DNA of 35,158 nucleotides from Alistipes sp. UBA934 (lineage in GTDB: Bacteria; Bacteroidota; Bacteroidia; Bacteroidales; Rikenellaceae), in the NCBI GenBank assembly GCA_002293535.1, contig DBDK01000007.1:115310-150467 (forward strand), given 5' to 3'. The notes under the pieces are model-generated. The model made no database searches, was not told where the DNA came from, and saw only the letters and a program-made list of their open reading frames with translations. This document shows, piece by piece, positions 14,674 to 23,295 of this stretch (positions are counted from its first letter, which is position 1; every line of letters begins with the position of its first letter). The position numbers and the translations under genes were made by a program.

Positions 14674-15789
14674 TTGAAGAGAGAGAAATTCATACTGATC
14701 TTCGCAACTGCGCTGGTGGCGCAGGGAGTATTGACGGGGGGGTGCTTCCACGATAGAACTTCACCGGTTATACCTCCGCCTCCTACTGATCCGATCCCCG
14801 TACCTGTCGATATTCAATTCACGACCAACACGACAGGCGAGGACATCATCAAGGAGGTTATGGGCGGATTCGAACTCTTTGTGTTCGACGAAGTCACGCG
14901 CCTGCTGGTTGCTATCGAAACGGTTGCCCACGATCAGGTTCGTTCCGGAGATATAGTCCTCAAACTGCCGGCGGGACGTTACACTCTCGTGGCCTGGGGA
15001 GGTTCCGGTAACGAGATGGAAAATGGAGGCTACCATATTGCAGAACCTATCAACGAATATACACAGGAGTATGGCAAAGTGGCGATAGGCAAGACCACGC
15101 TGGAGAGCTTTCGTTTGAGATTGACCACGAACCCCTCCTCGTCGGATGAAAATTTCGTGACTCCGGCCAACAGTGCCTTTGACGAGTTGTTCTATGCGCT
15201 GGCAGAGAGAGTGCGGATCGAACCGGACGTGGCTCCGAAAGTGAGCTTTGATTTCATCCGCAACTCGAACTTGTTAAGAGTGAAGATGGCTGGAATTAAC
15301 TGGTTGGCAACCACACGCAGTACGTCATCCCCGGTAAATGTTTATGTAACAGGCCGTAACGGGTCGTTCACCTATGACAATAACATATCGCCTTATGCTG
15401 AGATACTGCGCTATGACGCTCTTCAGGGAACGGTGGATGGCAACTATCTGGTGATGGATATACGGCTGTTACGTCTCGATATGGTGCTTCACAAAAAAGA
15501 TCCGGTATGGTTGTGGGTCGAAGATGCGCGGAATGACAACATTATTGCTCGTATTGACGTTATGAATACGATACTGAAAGAGACGGACAGTTACGGTCAT
15601 CCGCTATATAGGACTCAGAGTGACATCGATCGCGAGGAGATGTTTGAGATCGAAATAGAGTTCCGCGAGCCTGACCCTGTGACTGGAAATATTACGATAA
15701 TAATAAACGACTGGGTGTTCGGTGAATATGCTCCGGGAGGCTTGAAACCCTGGAAACCCAAATACCAAATAAAGGATAAAGAACAATGA
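14674..15789 (+). CDS. Mfa2/FimB-like pilus anchor lipoprotein
   Basis: A 371-residue lipoprotein. The start is a TTG at 14674 (no ATG gives the signal peptide); the signal ends in LTGGC (C24). Unlike the two pilins it has no TR|A site near residue 46, as expected for an anchor that is not opened by proteolysis. The segments FELFVFDE, GRYTLVAWGG, DELFYAL and the C-terminal ITIIINDWVFGEY fit the Mfa2/FimB family (PF08842-like), which caps the pilus base and tethers it to the outer membrane. The stop overlaps the next start by ATGA at 15786-15789. An alternative role is a minor subunit. The TTG start and the hairpin before it both suggest low expression relative to pilins. Confidence 0.8.
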   Translation: MKREKFILIFATALVAQGVLTGGCFHDRTSPVIPPPPTDPIPVPVDIQFTTNTTGEDIIKEVMGGFELFVFDEVTRLLVAIETVAHDQVRSGDIVLKLPAGRYTLVAWGGSGNEMENGGYHIAEPINEYTQEYGKVAIGKTTLESFRLRLTTNPSSSDENFVTPANSAFDELFYALAERVRIEPDVAPKVSFDFIRNSNLLRVKMAGINWLATTRSTSSPVNVYVTGRNGSFTYDNNISPYAEILRYDALQGTVDGNYLVMDIRLLRLDMVLHKKDPVWLWVEDARNDNIIARIDVMNTILKETDSYGHPLYRTQSDIDREEMFEIEIEFREPDPVTGNITIIINDWVFGEYAPGGLKPWKPKYQIKDKEQ

Positions 15790-18700
15790 GGTTCACAACT
15801 AACATAATGACGAGATTTTTAGTGAGACTTTGGGTCTTCGCTTTGGCCGTGTTGTGCTCTGTGGGTTGTGTGCGTGAAGTGGGCATCGGTGGAGGTGGTG
15901 GCAATGAGATCAATGACGCCGAGGTGATTCTGAACCTGAAAATGCCGGGCAGTTTCCGTGTGCCTGAAACTCGCGCCACACTCAGCGGGGACGATGAGAA
16001 AGAGGTGAAAAATATGTGGGTGTTGATTTTCGACGGCGAAAGATTGGTGGAGATTACCAAAGCTACATTCAGGGGCACAAACTCTTTCTCGGTCGGATTG
16101 CCATCGGCAATTCCGGGGACAATGGTTAAGTTGGTATTGCTGGCCAATTCGGAGGAGATTCTCGCGGGTAGCATTGGGTTCGATCCGGATGCCGTGCCTG
16201 ACAAGGATTATGCCGACCTGATGCCACTCATCTCGGCTTCGATATCCGGCCCGATGTTCGCTGCAAGCAAGAGTATCCCGATGTGGGGCGAGAGCAAAGA
16301 GATCGAAATCAAGACCGGCGTACAGCGGGCAGATGTATCCCTGATGCGTTCTGTGGCGCGTATCGACGTTGGTGTTGGTAGAACCACGAAAGACATTGAC
16401 GGCTCGTTCAGCTGGAATGGCCTTACCGCAGCTACGGGCGATCCCACTGCCAAAGAGATCCCGTTCGAGATGACCTGCGTGTATGTTATCAAACCCAATA
16501 CACGTTTCAGTGTGGCTCCTGTTTTGTCGAATATCCACATTTCGGGCAGTGATGCTCACCTTTCTGCGGTCAATCCTTCGGTTCCTGAAGGAACGATGCA
16601 GTTCAACTCCTTCGGCGATATCGCATCAGAGGATGTTTTTCGCTTCGATGTGTCGAACGGCAAGTTCACCACTCAGGATATCTATATTCCGGAGGCCAAT
16701 ATCGTAAGTGGTCAGCACAGAACCAGAATGGCGCTTGTAGTTGGAGGGCGCTTTGCCAGCGATCCTCAGGAGACTTACTATCGCGTAGACTTTACCGATG
16801 GTGACAAGTATGACAATGTGTTGCGCAACCACCTCTATTCGTTCAGCATTATGAACGTTATGAATGGCGGTATGTCGTCGGTTGAAGAAGCGTATAACTC
16901 TCAGGCGGTGAATATGTCGGTCGATGTGCTCGATTGGGATGAGGCGATCATCAACAACATCTGGTTCGAGGGGTCGTACTACTTTGCTATCGATCGCCAG
17001 AGTGTGGTGTTCAACCCGCTCCCCGGTGAGACGCTCTCGATAAACATCAAGACGAATATCGATTATTTCGATTTCATCCATACCGCCGACACCAATCCTG
17101 AGCCGATAATCAGACTCTCCAATGAAGGTCCCTGGTTCTTTGACGGGGCGCAGAGGTATGGATATCAGTTCACTCTGACCAAGAAAGATCCGACCCTTAT
17201 GTCCGACGACGAGTATGTTTTGGAGATATACAACCCCAGAGACAATATCGGGGCAGTTCCCGATGATCGCCTGATAGACTGGACGATTCGTGCCCTCAAT
17301 ATGCAGGTGCACTTCCACGTTGATCAGAGACACTCCCAAGGGTTGATTTCGTTAGAAAATGGGGGAGCCAGATTCATCGCACCCGAAGGTAATCCCGAAA
17401 ATCCCATTCCTGTCGAGATATATTCGCAGTATCCGGTGGAAATAGTGGCGGTCGATGCTGTGACCGGAGAGGAGGCCGACTGGATCGATTTTGGCGATAC
17501 GAGCACTCTGTACCAGAGTAGCGGAGCAGATTACTTCTTCTATAAGCAGGATCTGGTGATAGGAAGGTTCGAGTATGGCGAAGGCAGAGATGGAATCAGC
17601 GATCGTACCGCCATAATCAATATATTTATTCCGGAAACCGGCGCAAACGTGAACTACACCGTCACTCAACAGGCTCCATACGTGAGGATCGATCGTGAAA
17701 CGGTTTCAGCCCCGCGTCCTATGAGCGGCACGGGAACGGCTACGATTCCGGTCTTTGTCTATACAAACATACAGCCCGGAGATTTGATTGTCACCAAGGA
17801 TAATGGTGGTGACAATCTGATTAACCTTTTGAAAAGCGATGGGATTCTGGAGCAGTATGATCCGCGAAATCCGGGTAACCGTCGTTTCGAAGTCAGGGTT
17901 GCATTCGATCCCACAAAGGAAAGCTCTTATGGCGCTACTTTCGTGGTGTCGGACAGGTATGATGTTTATGGCGATTTGCCCGAAGAGTCTATCAGGGTGG
18001 TTGTTCCGCCTGCCAATCAGACCTTCGACGCGTTCTGGTACAATGCGACCTTTACCGAAGCCGGTCTGTGGCAACCCGCAGCAAAGACCCTGCCGCTGAA
18101 CGAGTCCAACTATGTGTTTCCGTGGAACACTTCGTCCATTGGTTTCCAGGCTCTTTCCAATATCGGACTTGAGCCCGACCCGACACATATGACTCAGGCA
18201 GACATAGACCGTTTGAGCCTGAGCGGCCCCACCGATGATGTCAGTGGTGCGTTGTCGTATCTCTATACCTATACTCCCGATAAGAGCTCTTTCGTTGCGA
18301 CGAGTAACCATAATTTGACGTTTACCTCTACTCTTGAGCCCGATTTGGTTACGGGTGAGGTGAATTTCAAACTTGGGATGCAGGTTTTCCAGGTGGGTGA
18401 AAATGCCTACGGTAGCCGACGCTTCATCTGGGAAGGTCGCGGCGAGGATGATCCGGGTGTGATCGAGATTACGGACAATGTGAGTTGGAGAGCCGATGTG
18501 GCGACCGAGCCGGCTGGATCGTGGTTCAGGCTCAGGGCCGAAAACGGGGCAGGACAAAGCACGAGCGATGGGTTTGAGTTCGGCGGTTTCAACGAGATGG
18601 ACGATCGCATCTATAAGCCTGTCGAACTTGGGCCGGACGAGAATTATGAAAATAGTGCGACGACTCTGCTGGTGAACAACACGGAGCTGCAATTCGTGGT

Positions 18701-19931
18701 GGATCCATTGAATTTCTACAATCCGTCCGATCCGTCACAGCCTGAGTCGCGTGAGGCTACGATCACAATACGTAACAATGACTACGACCCCAGAAAGCTT
18801 GGGGCCACGAATCCTGCACCTATCGTTATCACTCAGTGGAACAGAGTGTTGCAGAGTCAGAGTGTGGCTCCTGAGCTGCCTCGAGTAGGCGATCTGCTGA
18901 CGTCCGAATATATGGACAAGACATATACTTTCACTGCACGCACCAATCTCGATCCGGTTTGGCTTGACATCTGGGAGGTTGACAACAACGGCAATAAGGT
19001 AGGTGACGAACCACTCGACAGGGTAGTATATAGGACTTACTTTGATCCGGCGAACTCTCCTCGTTCGGCGTCGATACCTGACGTACCTCTTCCCGAGCTC
19101 GGTCAGGTTGCGCGTAGGATTATGATCGCTTTTTCGGCTCCGGATCTCACTGATGCCCAGGAGCAGAGTTTGGGTATATGGTCTCAGCCGAGCTCTTATC
19201 CACACGACGATCTGCCGTTTAGGGTGACGACCGGCTATCTGGCTCCTCCGGGCGTGCTCGGTGTTGATGTCGTGACGGGACAACTGACTTTGAAAGGCTC
19301 TAAGGAGTACGCTGGTAGCGGTCTTGATACGGGTTCCGAATTCGGTGACCTCTCAAAAAACACGGTTTATGTAGCCCTGTTCAAGCGTGGTTCGCTGGTT
19401 GGTATAAGCACGAGACAGGATCAGTGGAATACGTATATAAAAGGTACGGACGTGATATGGGCCGCTCCGGGCTATGATGTCGATAATATGGGTACGGCGT
19501 GGGGAGACATTCCTGTGTCACCGGATGCGAACAATCCATTCCCAACAAATAATGAGCCTGAAGGATATGGCGACCCGTGTACGTTTGCCGATGGCGGACT
19601 GTGGGTTACTCCGACCGCATCAACAACAACGTTTGCGGGTTGGATTCCGTTCAACAACAGTACTCTGGATTTGGGTTACTATCCAAACCTGCCGGCAGGG
19701 GTGAGCGGTGGTGCACCCAATGCAGACAAGACATTGTTTATGCCCTTCATCGGTTCAAGGCGTGGATATACCGGTCAATACCACCACGGAGATAGTAATG
19801 CCGGAGGAACCTATGCTCGAAACTTCTGGGTGAACTATGCTAACAACTTATTGTCGTTGCAAGGTAATAACTTCGCGATAGCAGGTTCTAATACAACCGA
19901 CGCTATGCCGATCCGTTGTGTGACGAAATAA
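15786..19931 (+). CDS. Giant pilus tip-adhesin candidate lipoprotein, 1381 residues
   Basis: The N-terminus has a lipoprotein signal ending in SVGC (C28) and a pilin-like first domain with the Arg|Ala site at 63-64 (PETRATLSG). The middle is a chain of beta-rich segments; ITVTQ-like BACON endings occur, for example VNYTVTQQAP near 622. The last 230 residues begin at GYLAPPGVLGVD (about 1149), continue with a TVYVALFKRGSLV block and GDPCTFADGGLWVTPT, and end DAMPIRCVTK. This matches what I know of C-type-lectin-like FISUMP/DUF1566 ends, in which a final VRCV is common, and of large Bacteroidales DUF4906-type fimbrial proteins. Translation is coupled to the anchor. A tip adhesin role is inferred from size, position and C-terminal fold. 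Ligand unknown. Confidence 0.78.
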   Translation: MRFTTNIMTRFLVRLWVFALAVLCSVGCVREVGIGGGGGNEINDAEVILNLKMPGSFRVPETRATLSGDDEKEVKNMWVLIFDGERLVEITKATFRGTNSFSVGLPSAIPGTMVKLVLLANSEEILAGSIGFDPDAVPDKDYADLMPLISASISGPMFAASKSIPMWGESKEIEIKTGVQRADVSLMRSVARIDVGVGRTTKDIDGSFSWNGLTAATGDPTAKEIPFEMTCVYVIKPNTRFSVAPVLSNIHISGSDAHLSAVNPSVPEGTMQFNSFGDIASEDVFRFDVSNGKFTTQDIYIPEANIVSGQHRTRMALVVGGRFASDPQETYYRVDFTDGDKYDNVLRNHLYSFSIMNVMNGGMSSVEEAYNSQAVNMSVDVLDWDEAIINNIWFEGSYYFAIDRQSVVFNPLPGETLSINIKTNIDYFDFIHTADTNPEPIIRLSNEGPWFFDGAQRYGYQFTLTKKDPTLMSDDEYVLEIYNPRDNIGAVPDDRLIDWTIRALNMQVHFHVDQRHSQGLISLENGGARFIAPEGNPENPIPVEIYSQYPVEIVAVDAVTGEEADWIDFGDTSTLYQSSGADYFFYKQDLVIGRFEYGEGRDGISDRTAIINIFIPETGANVNYTVTQQAPYVRIDRETVSAPRPMSGTGTATIPVFVYTNIQPGDLIVTKDNGGDNLINLLKSDGILEQYDPRNPGNRRFEVRVAFDPTKESSYGATFVVSDRYDVYGDLPEESIRVVVPPANQTFDAFWYNATFTEAGLWQPAAKTLPLNESNYVFPWNTSSIGFQALSNIGLEPDPTHMTQADIDRLSLSGPTDDVSGALSYLYTYTPDKSSFVATSNHNLTFTSTLEPDLVTGEVNFKLGMQVFQVGENAYGSRRFIWEGRGEDDPGVIEITDNVSWRADVATEPAGSWFRLRAENGAGQSTSDGFEFGGFNEMDDRIYKPVELGPDENYENSATTLLVNNTELQFVVDPLNFYNPSDPSQPESREATITIRNNDYDPRKLGATNPAPIVITQWNRVLQSQSVAPELPRVGDLLTSEYMDKTYTFTARTNLDPVWLDIWEVDNNGNKVGDEPLDRVVYRTYFDPANSPRSASIPDVPLPELGQVARRIMIAFSAPDLTDAQEQSLGIWSQPSSYPHDDLPFRVTTGYLAPPGVLGVDVVTGQLTLKGSKEYAGSGLDTGSEFGDLSKNTVYVALFKRGSLVGISTRQDQWNTYIKGTDVIWAAPGYDVDNMGTAWGDIPVSPDANNPFPTNNEPEGYGDPCTFADGGLWVTPTASTTTFAGWIPFNNSTLDLGYYPNLPAGVSGGAPNADKTLFMPFIGSRRGYTGQYHHGDSNAGGTYARNFWVNYANNLLSLQGNNFAIAGSNTTDAMPIRCVTK

Positions 19932-19947
19932 ATTCATAGAAGTAGAG

Positions 19948-19980
19948 AAAGCACTCCTCACTCCGAGGGGTGCTTTTTTG
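19948..19980 (+). terminator. Intrinsic terminator of the pilus operon
   Basis: AAAGCACTCCTC (19948-19959) pairs with GAGGGGTGCTTT (19965-19976) with one G:T pair around a 5-nt loop, followed by a T-run. It begins 17 nt after the tip gene stop. Confidence 0.88.
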
Positions 19981-20008
19981 TGAGTACGGATTTTTTTGTG
20001 TAGTTTTG
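19978..20008 (+). promoter_or_regulatory. Promoter of tRNA-Arg
   Basis: TTG (19978-19980), a 20-nt spacer and TAGTTTTG (20001-20008), ending 15 nt before the tRNA. The -33 element is formed by the last bases of the pilus terminator's T-run. Confidence 0.65.
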
Positions 20009-20023
20009 CGACTTGTAAAGCTT

Positions 20024-20100
20024 GGTCTCGTAGCTCAGTTGGATAGAGCAACAGCCTTCTAAGCTGTCGGTCAAGCGTTCGAATCGCTTCGAGATCACCA
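20024..20100 (+). tRNA. tRNA-Arg (TCT anticodon)
   Basis: A complete cloverleaf. Acceptor GGTCTCG pairs with CGAGATC, the anticodon loop is CTTCTAA with anticodon TCT at 20058-20060, the T loop is TTCGAAT, and CCA is encoded at the 3' end. It reads AGA/AGG arginine codons. A short inverted repeat (AAGGC/GCCTT) follows but has no T-run. Confidence 0.95.
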
Positions 20101-20127
20101 AAGGCACGAAGGGCCTTACGTAAACTG

Positions 20128-20388
20128 CTATGGTACAGGATCGTATCCCGATCCTCCCCAAGGGTGGCAACGGGCTATACGCTTGATGGCCAGCCAACCA
20201 CCACGAAAGATGCCGTGTTTCTTGAGTGCCTGAAGAGCATATTCGGAGCAGGTGGGAGTAAACCGGCAAGAGTGGGGGAGAAGCGGAGAAATGGCCAGCT
20301 GGTAAATCTTGATGAGAGCCACAAAAAGGCTGATAGCCACCCATTTAACTGTGTGCCAAAATCTGGGAAAGGATTCGGGTGATTGCAT
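20128..20388 (-). CDS. yidD: Membrane protein insertion efficiency factor
   Basis: An 86-residue YidD protein. A short N-terminal amphipathic/hydrophobic segment precedes the signature IKIYQLAISPLLPHSCRFTPTCSEYALQAL-type region (C48 to C54 spacing) and the end RIARCHPWGGSGYDPVP, all diagnostic. I use the ATG at 20388; a GTG at 20418 would add ten residues. It overlaps the end of rnpA by 44 nt, as usual for this gene pair, and is the last gene of the asnS-to-yidD run. It assists YidC/Sec-dependent membrane insertion at the inner membrane. Confidence 0.93.
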   Translation of the reverse strand: MQSPESFPRFWHTVKWVAISLFVALIKIYQLAISPLLPHSCRFTPTCSEYALQALKKHGIFRGGWLAIKRIARCHPWGGSGYDPVP

Positions 20389-20734
20389 CGTCGATCGTTT
20401 TGTAATCGGGAATTTCACTTGAAGAACAAATCAACGCCAACTCGAAGTTCCGACTTGTAGCTTTGGCTTGCACAGTGAGCGTCTCTTTTCGATGTCGGTA
20501 ACTATCTCGCATTCTGCGCTTTATCAGGTTACGTTCCCAGGCACGTTTGAACAATTTTTTAGGTACGGAGAACATTACGGAAACATCACCCTCGCCCTCA
20601 CCCTCAGAGACTAAATAACAGCACTTTACCGGCCCTACACCTGTGCGGCGACCTCTGGCGAACAGAGCATCGATGCGTTTGGTGGAGCAAAGTCGCTCAG
20701 ACTTTGGGAGTCGGTTTTTTTGCTGCTTTTGCAC
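20345..20734 (-). CDS. rnpA: Ribonuclease P protein component
   Basis: A 129-residue basic protein that partners the RNase P RNA in tRNA 5' processing. RLPKSERL (start of the fold), VMFSVPKKLFKRAWERNL and the RNR-like motif IKRRMRDSYR are visible. I choose the GTG at 20734 (MQKQQKNRLPKSERL) because AGGAG lies 7 nt upstream, a rare clear Shine-Dalgarno in this window, and because an ATG further up (20833) would bury 33 non-homologous residues inside hemD. With this start it overlaps hemD by 38 nt. rpmH, the usual neighbour in other phyla, is not here, as normal for Bacteroidales. Confidence 0.92.
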   Translation of the reverse strand: MQKQQKNRLPKSERLCSTKRIDALFARGRRTGVGPVKCCYLVSEGEGEGDVSVMFSVPKKLFKRAWERNLIKRRMRDSYRHRKETLTVQAKATSRNFELALICSSSEIPDYKTIDDAITRILSQILAHS

Positions 20735-21575
20735 GGCGCAACTCCTTGATTTGATGGATCCTAACAAACTCTTCGGCTTGACGTGCCTGCCGGTCGTCTT
20801 GTAGTTCGACGGCTTGAGTAGCGCGCCCCGCATTATGGTCGCCGATGAAAATTTCGAGTGCGCGGGCCATCGATGGAGCTGCTACAGTGGGAGCCATAAC
20901 GCTAACATTCAGTCCTTTTTCGATCGCCTTGCGGGTCGTCCCGTCACCAAAAGTTGCGATATGGGGAAATTTTGTACCACTCGTGCCGAACTGTTCGACC
21001 AACGCTTTGACCTCCGACGGACTGTATAGCACAACCATCTGATATTTAAGGAAATCAATACCTGAAAGGTCTGCACTGACAGTGCGGGCCAACACGGCGC
21101 GATCGAACTTGATCTTGAGTTTTTCGAGCGTCTGTGGAATCTCAGGCTTGTGGGGTTCGGACAGAGTGAGCAGCAATTTCTCGGCTTTGTGCTTGAGTAT
21201 CAGGTCCATAAAACCGGTAAATGTGCCGTCGGCGAACGAAATTTTGCGTTTGCGATAGACAATGTATTTTTGCAAATAGAGCGCTACGGCTTCCGTGTAA
21301 CACAGATATTTCATAGTGTCCGGCACGGTAACACGGCTCTCCTCGCAGATGCGAAAAAAGTGGTCGATGGTAGTGCGATTAGAGAAAATGATGGCCGTGT
21401 GTTCTAAAATCCCAACTTTTTGCGCACGAAACTCCTTGGCACTCACCCCTTCTACACGAATAAAAGGGATATAGTCCACAGTGAGGTTATATTTTTGTGT
21501 CAGTTCAAAAAACGGCGATTTTTCGATGATAGAGGGCGCTGGCTGCGACACTAAAAGGTTTTTGATCTTCGACAT
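20697..21575 (-). CDS. hemD: Uroporphyrinogen-III synthase
   Basis: A 292-residue HemD that closes hydroxymethylbilane into uroporphyrinogen III. It starts MSKIKNLLVSQPAPS at the ATG just 1 nt after the DUF4271 stop. Bacteroidales HemD features are visible: the KSPFFELTQKYNLTVDYIPF region, EGVSAKEFRAQKVGILEHT (divided here by its context), VLYSPSEVKAL, and the APSMARAL near the end of the fold. Beyond residue ~250 there is an unusual extra tail of about 40 residues, rich in Arg, Lys, Gln and Ala (ending KAAKKPTPKV), which the core family lacks. The tail contains the overlap with rnpA. Its function is unknown. Confidence 0.88.
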   Translation of the reverse strand: MSKIKNLLVSQPAPSIIEKSPFFELTQKYNLTVDYIPFIRVEGVSAKEFRAQKVGILEHTAIIFSNRTTIDHFFRICEESRVTVPDTMKYLCYTEAVALYLQKYIVYRKRKISFADGTFTGFMDLILKHKAEKLLLTLSEPHKPEIPQTLEKLKIKFDRAVLARTVSADLSGIDFLKYQMVVLYSPSEVKALVEQFGTSGTKFPHIATFGDGTTRKAIEKGLNVSVMAPTVAAPSMARALEIFIGDHNAGRATQAVELQDDRQARQAEEFVRIHQIKELRRAKAAKKPTPKV

Positions 21576-21576
21576 T

Positions 21577-22131
21577 TTAGGCATTTTTAACCGCCAGCAC
21601 AACCACAAAGCTGACGGGGAAAATTTCGACGGTGCAAAGGTACAAAAACCAAACCAAAAGAGAAACTTTTTGCCGGACAAACTCCTGCAGAGTGCGTCCA
21701 AGAAATATAGCCGAGATCGCAACCAGCTCGACCATAACAATGTACACCATAATCTGGTCTCTGAGCGGATTCATTCCGGTGTAGAGCAAAATGGGAGGCG
21801 CGGCGAGCATCGCCAACAGCGCGAGATGATTTTTCTTGGTTTGTAAAAGCTCCTCCACCAAAGAGCGCCGCAGGGTTAGATTTCCTGCCGTACGCAACAG
21901 TCCGACCTGAACCCACACAATGAAGGCAGCTATGACACTCGCCGCAAAACCCACAGACCCAATGATTTTCGCAGCAGCAACACCGACGATCACCACCCCC
22001 AGTACCAGCGCGAAATTCACGAATCGTTCCAACGTCTGTTTATTGTCCGGATCCACGCTGCGCCAGGAATACACGAGCCAGCAGTAATAGCCTACCAGTA
22101 TCAGTGTAAGTATTTGAATCACAGCATTCAC
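21577..22131 (-). CDS. DUF4271 family membrane protein
   Basis: A 184-residue protein with about five to six hydrophobic segments. It begins with a GTG directly after the stop of the histidine kinase (TAG then GTG). The C-terminal FLYLCTVEIFPVSFV is characteristic of DUF4271, the family normally found just before hemD in Bacteroidales. Function unknown; the position between a sensor kinase and hemD is conserved by recollection, not checked. A 1-nt gap to hemD suggests translational coupling. Confidence 0.85.
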   Translation of the reverse strand: MNAVIQILTLILVGYYCWLVYSWRSVDPDNKQTLERFVNFALVLGVVIVGVAAAKIIGSVGFAASVIAAFIVWVQVGLLRTAGNLTLRRSLVEELLQTKKNHLALLAMLAAPPILLYTGMNPLRDQIMVYIVMVELVAISAIFLGRTLQEFVRQKVSLLVWFLYLCTVEIFPVSFVVVLAVKNA

Positions 22132-23295
22132 CTATGCTAAAATTTTTAGTTCGATCCGCATTGTGGTACCCTTTCCGACCTCGCTTTCTTCAACGAAAAT
22201 GCGCCCCTTATGATAATCCTCCACCACGCGCCGGCTAAGCGACAAACCCAGTCCCCAGCCGCGTGTTTTGGTCGAAAAGCCGGGCTCGAATATTTTTTTC
22301 CAGTTGGCGCGCGGAATTCCTTTCCCGGTGTCAGTGACATCTATATACAGGTATGGCTCTTCGAGGCGAATGCGCACGTCGATAGTACCGTGGCCCTGAA
22401 GCGCATCGAGAGCGTTCTTTAGCAGGTTTTCTACTACCCACTCGAATAGCGCTGGATTGATTCTCGCACGAACAGGTGCCATAGCTAAACCATTGTAGTT
22501 CAGCTCGACATTGCGCGGAATGCGCTTGCGGAAATACATCACTGCCTCGCCCACGAGTTCGTTCACGTTGGCCGGTTCAAGGGGAGTGTCGGAGCCGATC
22601 TTGGAAAAGCGATCCGCAACCTTCATCAGATGGGTAAGATCTTTGCCAATCTCGCCAACCGCCTCTTGGTCAATGGGTTGGGTCTTGAGAAATTCTACCC
22701 AGCCGAGCAGCGAACTTGTCGGGGTTCCCAACTGATGGGCAGTCTCTTTGGCCAACCCGACCCATACTCGGTTTTGTTCGCTGGTCTTGTTGGAGCGGAA
22801 AGTGATGATTCCCAGCCATAAAAGCAGCGCAAAGGCCAACACCTGCACGATCGGAAAATAGGTCAGCAGGGTCAGTGTGCGTGATTTTCCGTAGAAGAGA
22901 AGATGCTCACTGCCGTCGCGTAACGTGATGACTATATAGTCGTTAGCATTAGCCATCTGAGCCAGTTTACGCTCCAGCCTACGTGGATTTTGGGTTATGC
23001 GCTCGCTGATGAGGTGGCTCTCTTCAAGGGTCATCCCCCGGCCACTCATTATTATAAAGGGTATGGAATTGCCCTCGTCGAGGATCATTCGCGTAACTCC
23101 ATCATAATCAACGTCTCCCAACCGCCCCATAGAGTATGCCCATAGCCGGACGTAATTTTCCTCTCTTTCACGTAGGCGCCCAACGACGCTACCTAACGTC
23201 CACAGTGACAGCACCATAAATACCACCCAGAGAGCGACTATGGCGCCCTGCCGGCTCAGAGCCGCCTTGAGTGCTGTCTGGATGTGTTCCCTCAC
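22132..23295 (-). CDS. Sensor histidine kinase
   Basis: A 387-residue membrane kinase. Two transmembrane segments (about 18-38 and 145-165) flank an extracytoplasmic sensor region of about 105 residues. The H box is LAKETAHQLGTPTSSLLGW, the N box ENLLKNALDAL, G1 DTGKGIPRANW, F box IFEPGFSTKT, G2 GWGLGLSLSRR. The start is GTG at 23295, overlapping the protease stop as GTGA. The next gene is translated immediately after. No response regulator is adjacent; its partner must be elsewhere in the genome (the orphan LuxR-type regulator at 929 is 21 kb away and only a formal candidate). Confidence 0.9.
   Translation of the reverse strand: MREHIQTALKAALSRQGAIVALWVVFMVLSLWTLGSVVGRLREREENYVRLWAYSMGRLGDVDYDGVTRMILDEGNSIPFIIMSGRGMTLEESHLISERITQNPRRLERKLAQMANANDYIVITLRDGSEHLLFYGKSRTLTLLTYFPIVQVLAFALLLWLGIITFRSNKTSEQNRVWVGLAKETAHQLGTPTSSLLGWVEFLKTQPIDQEAVGEIGKDLTHLMKVADRFSKIGSDTPLEPANVNELVGEAVMYFRKRIPRNVELNYNGLAMAPVRARINPALFEWVVENLLKNALDALQGHGTIDVRIRLEEPYLYIDVTDTGKGIPRANWKKIFEPGFSTKTRGWGLGLSLSRRVVEDYHKGRIFVEESEVGKGTTMRIELKILA

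Noticed and set aside
17706..18692. A 328-codon minus-strand frame within the tip gene
   Set aside because: Antisense to a continuous 1381-residue frame with recognisable ends; no promoter or motif supports it.
11949..20100. Attachment-site repeats at the two tRNA genes
   Set aside because: I looked for copies of the tRNA 3' ends inside the interval and found none, and there is no integrase gene.
20101..20120. AAGGC/GCCTT inverted repeat after tRNA-Arg as a terminator
   Set aside because: The stem is only 5 bp and no T-run follows.
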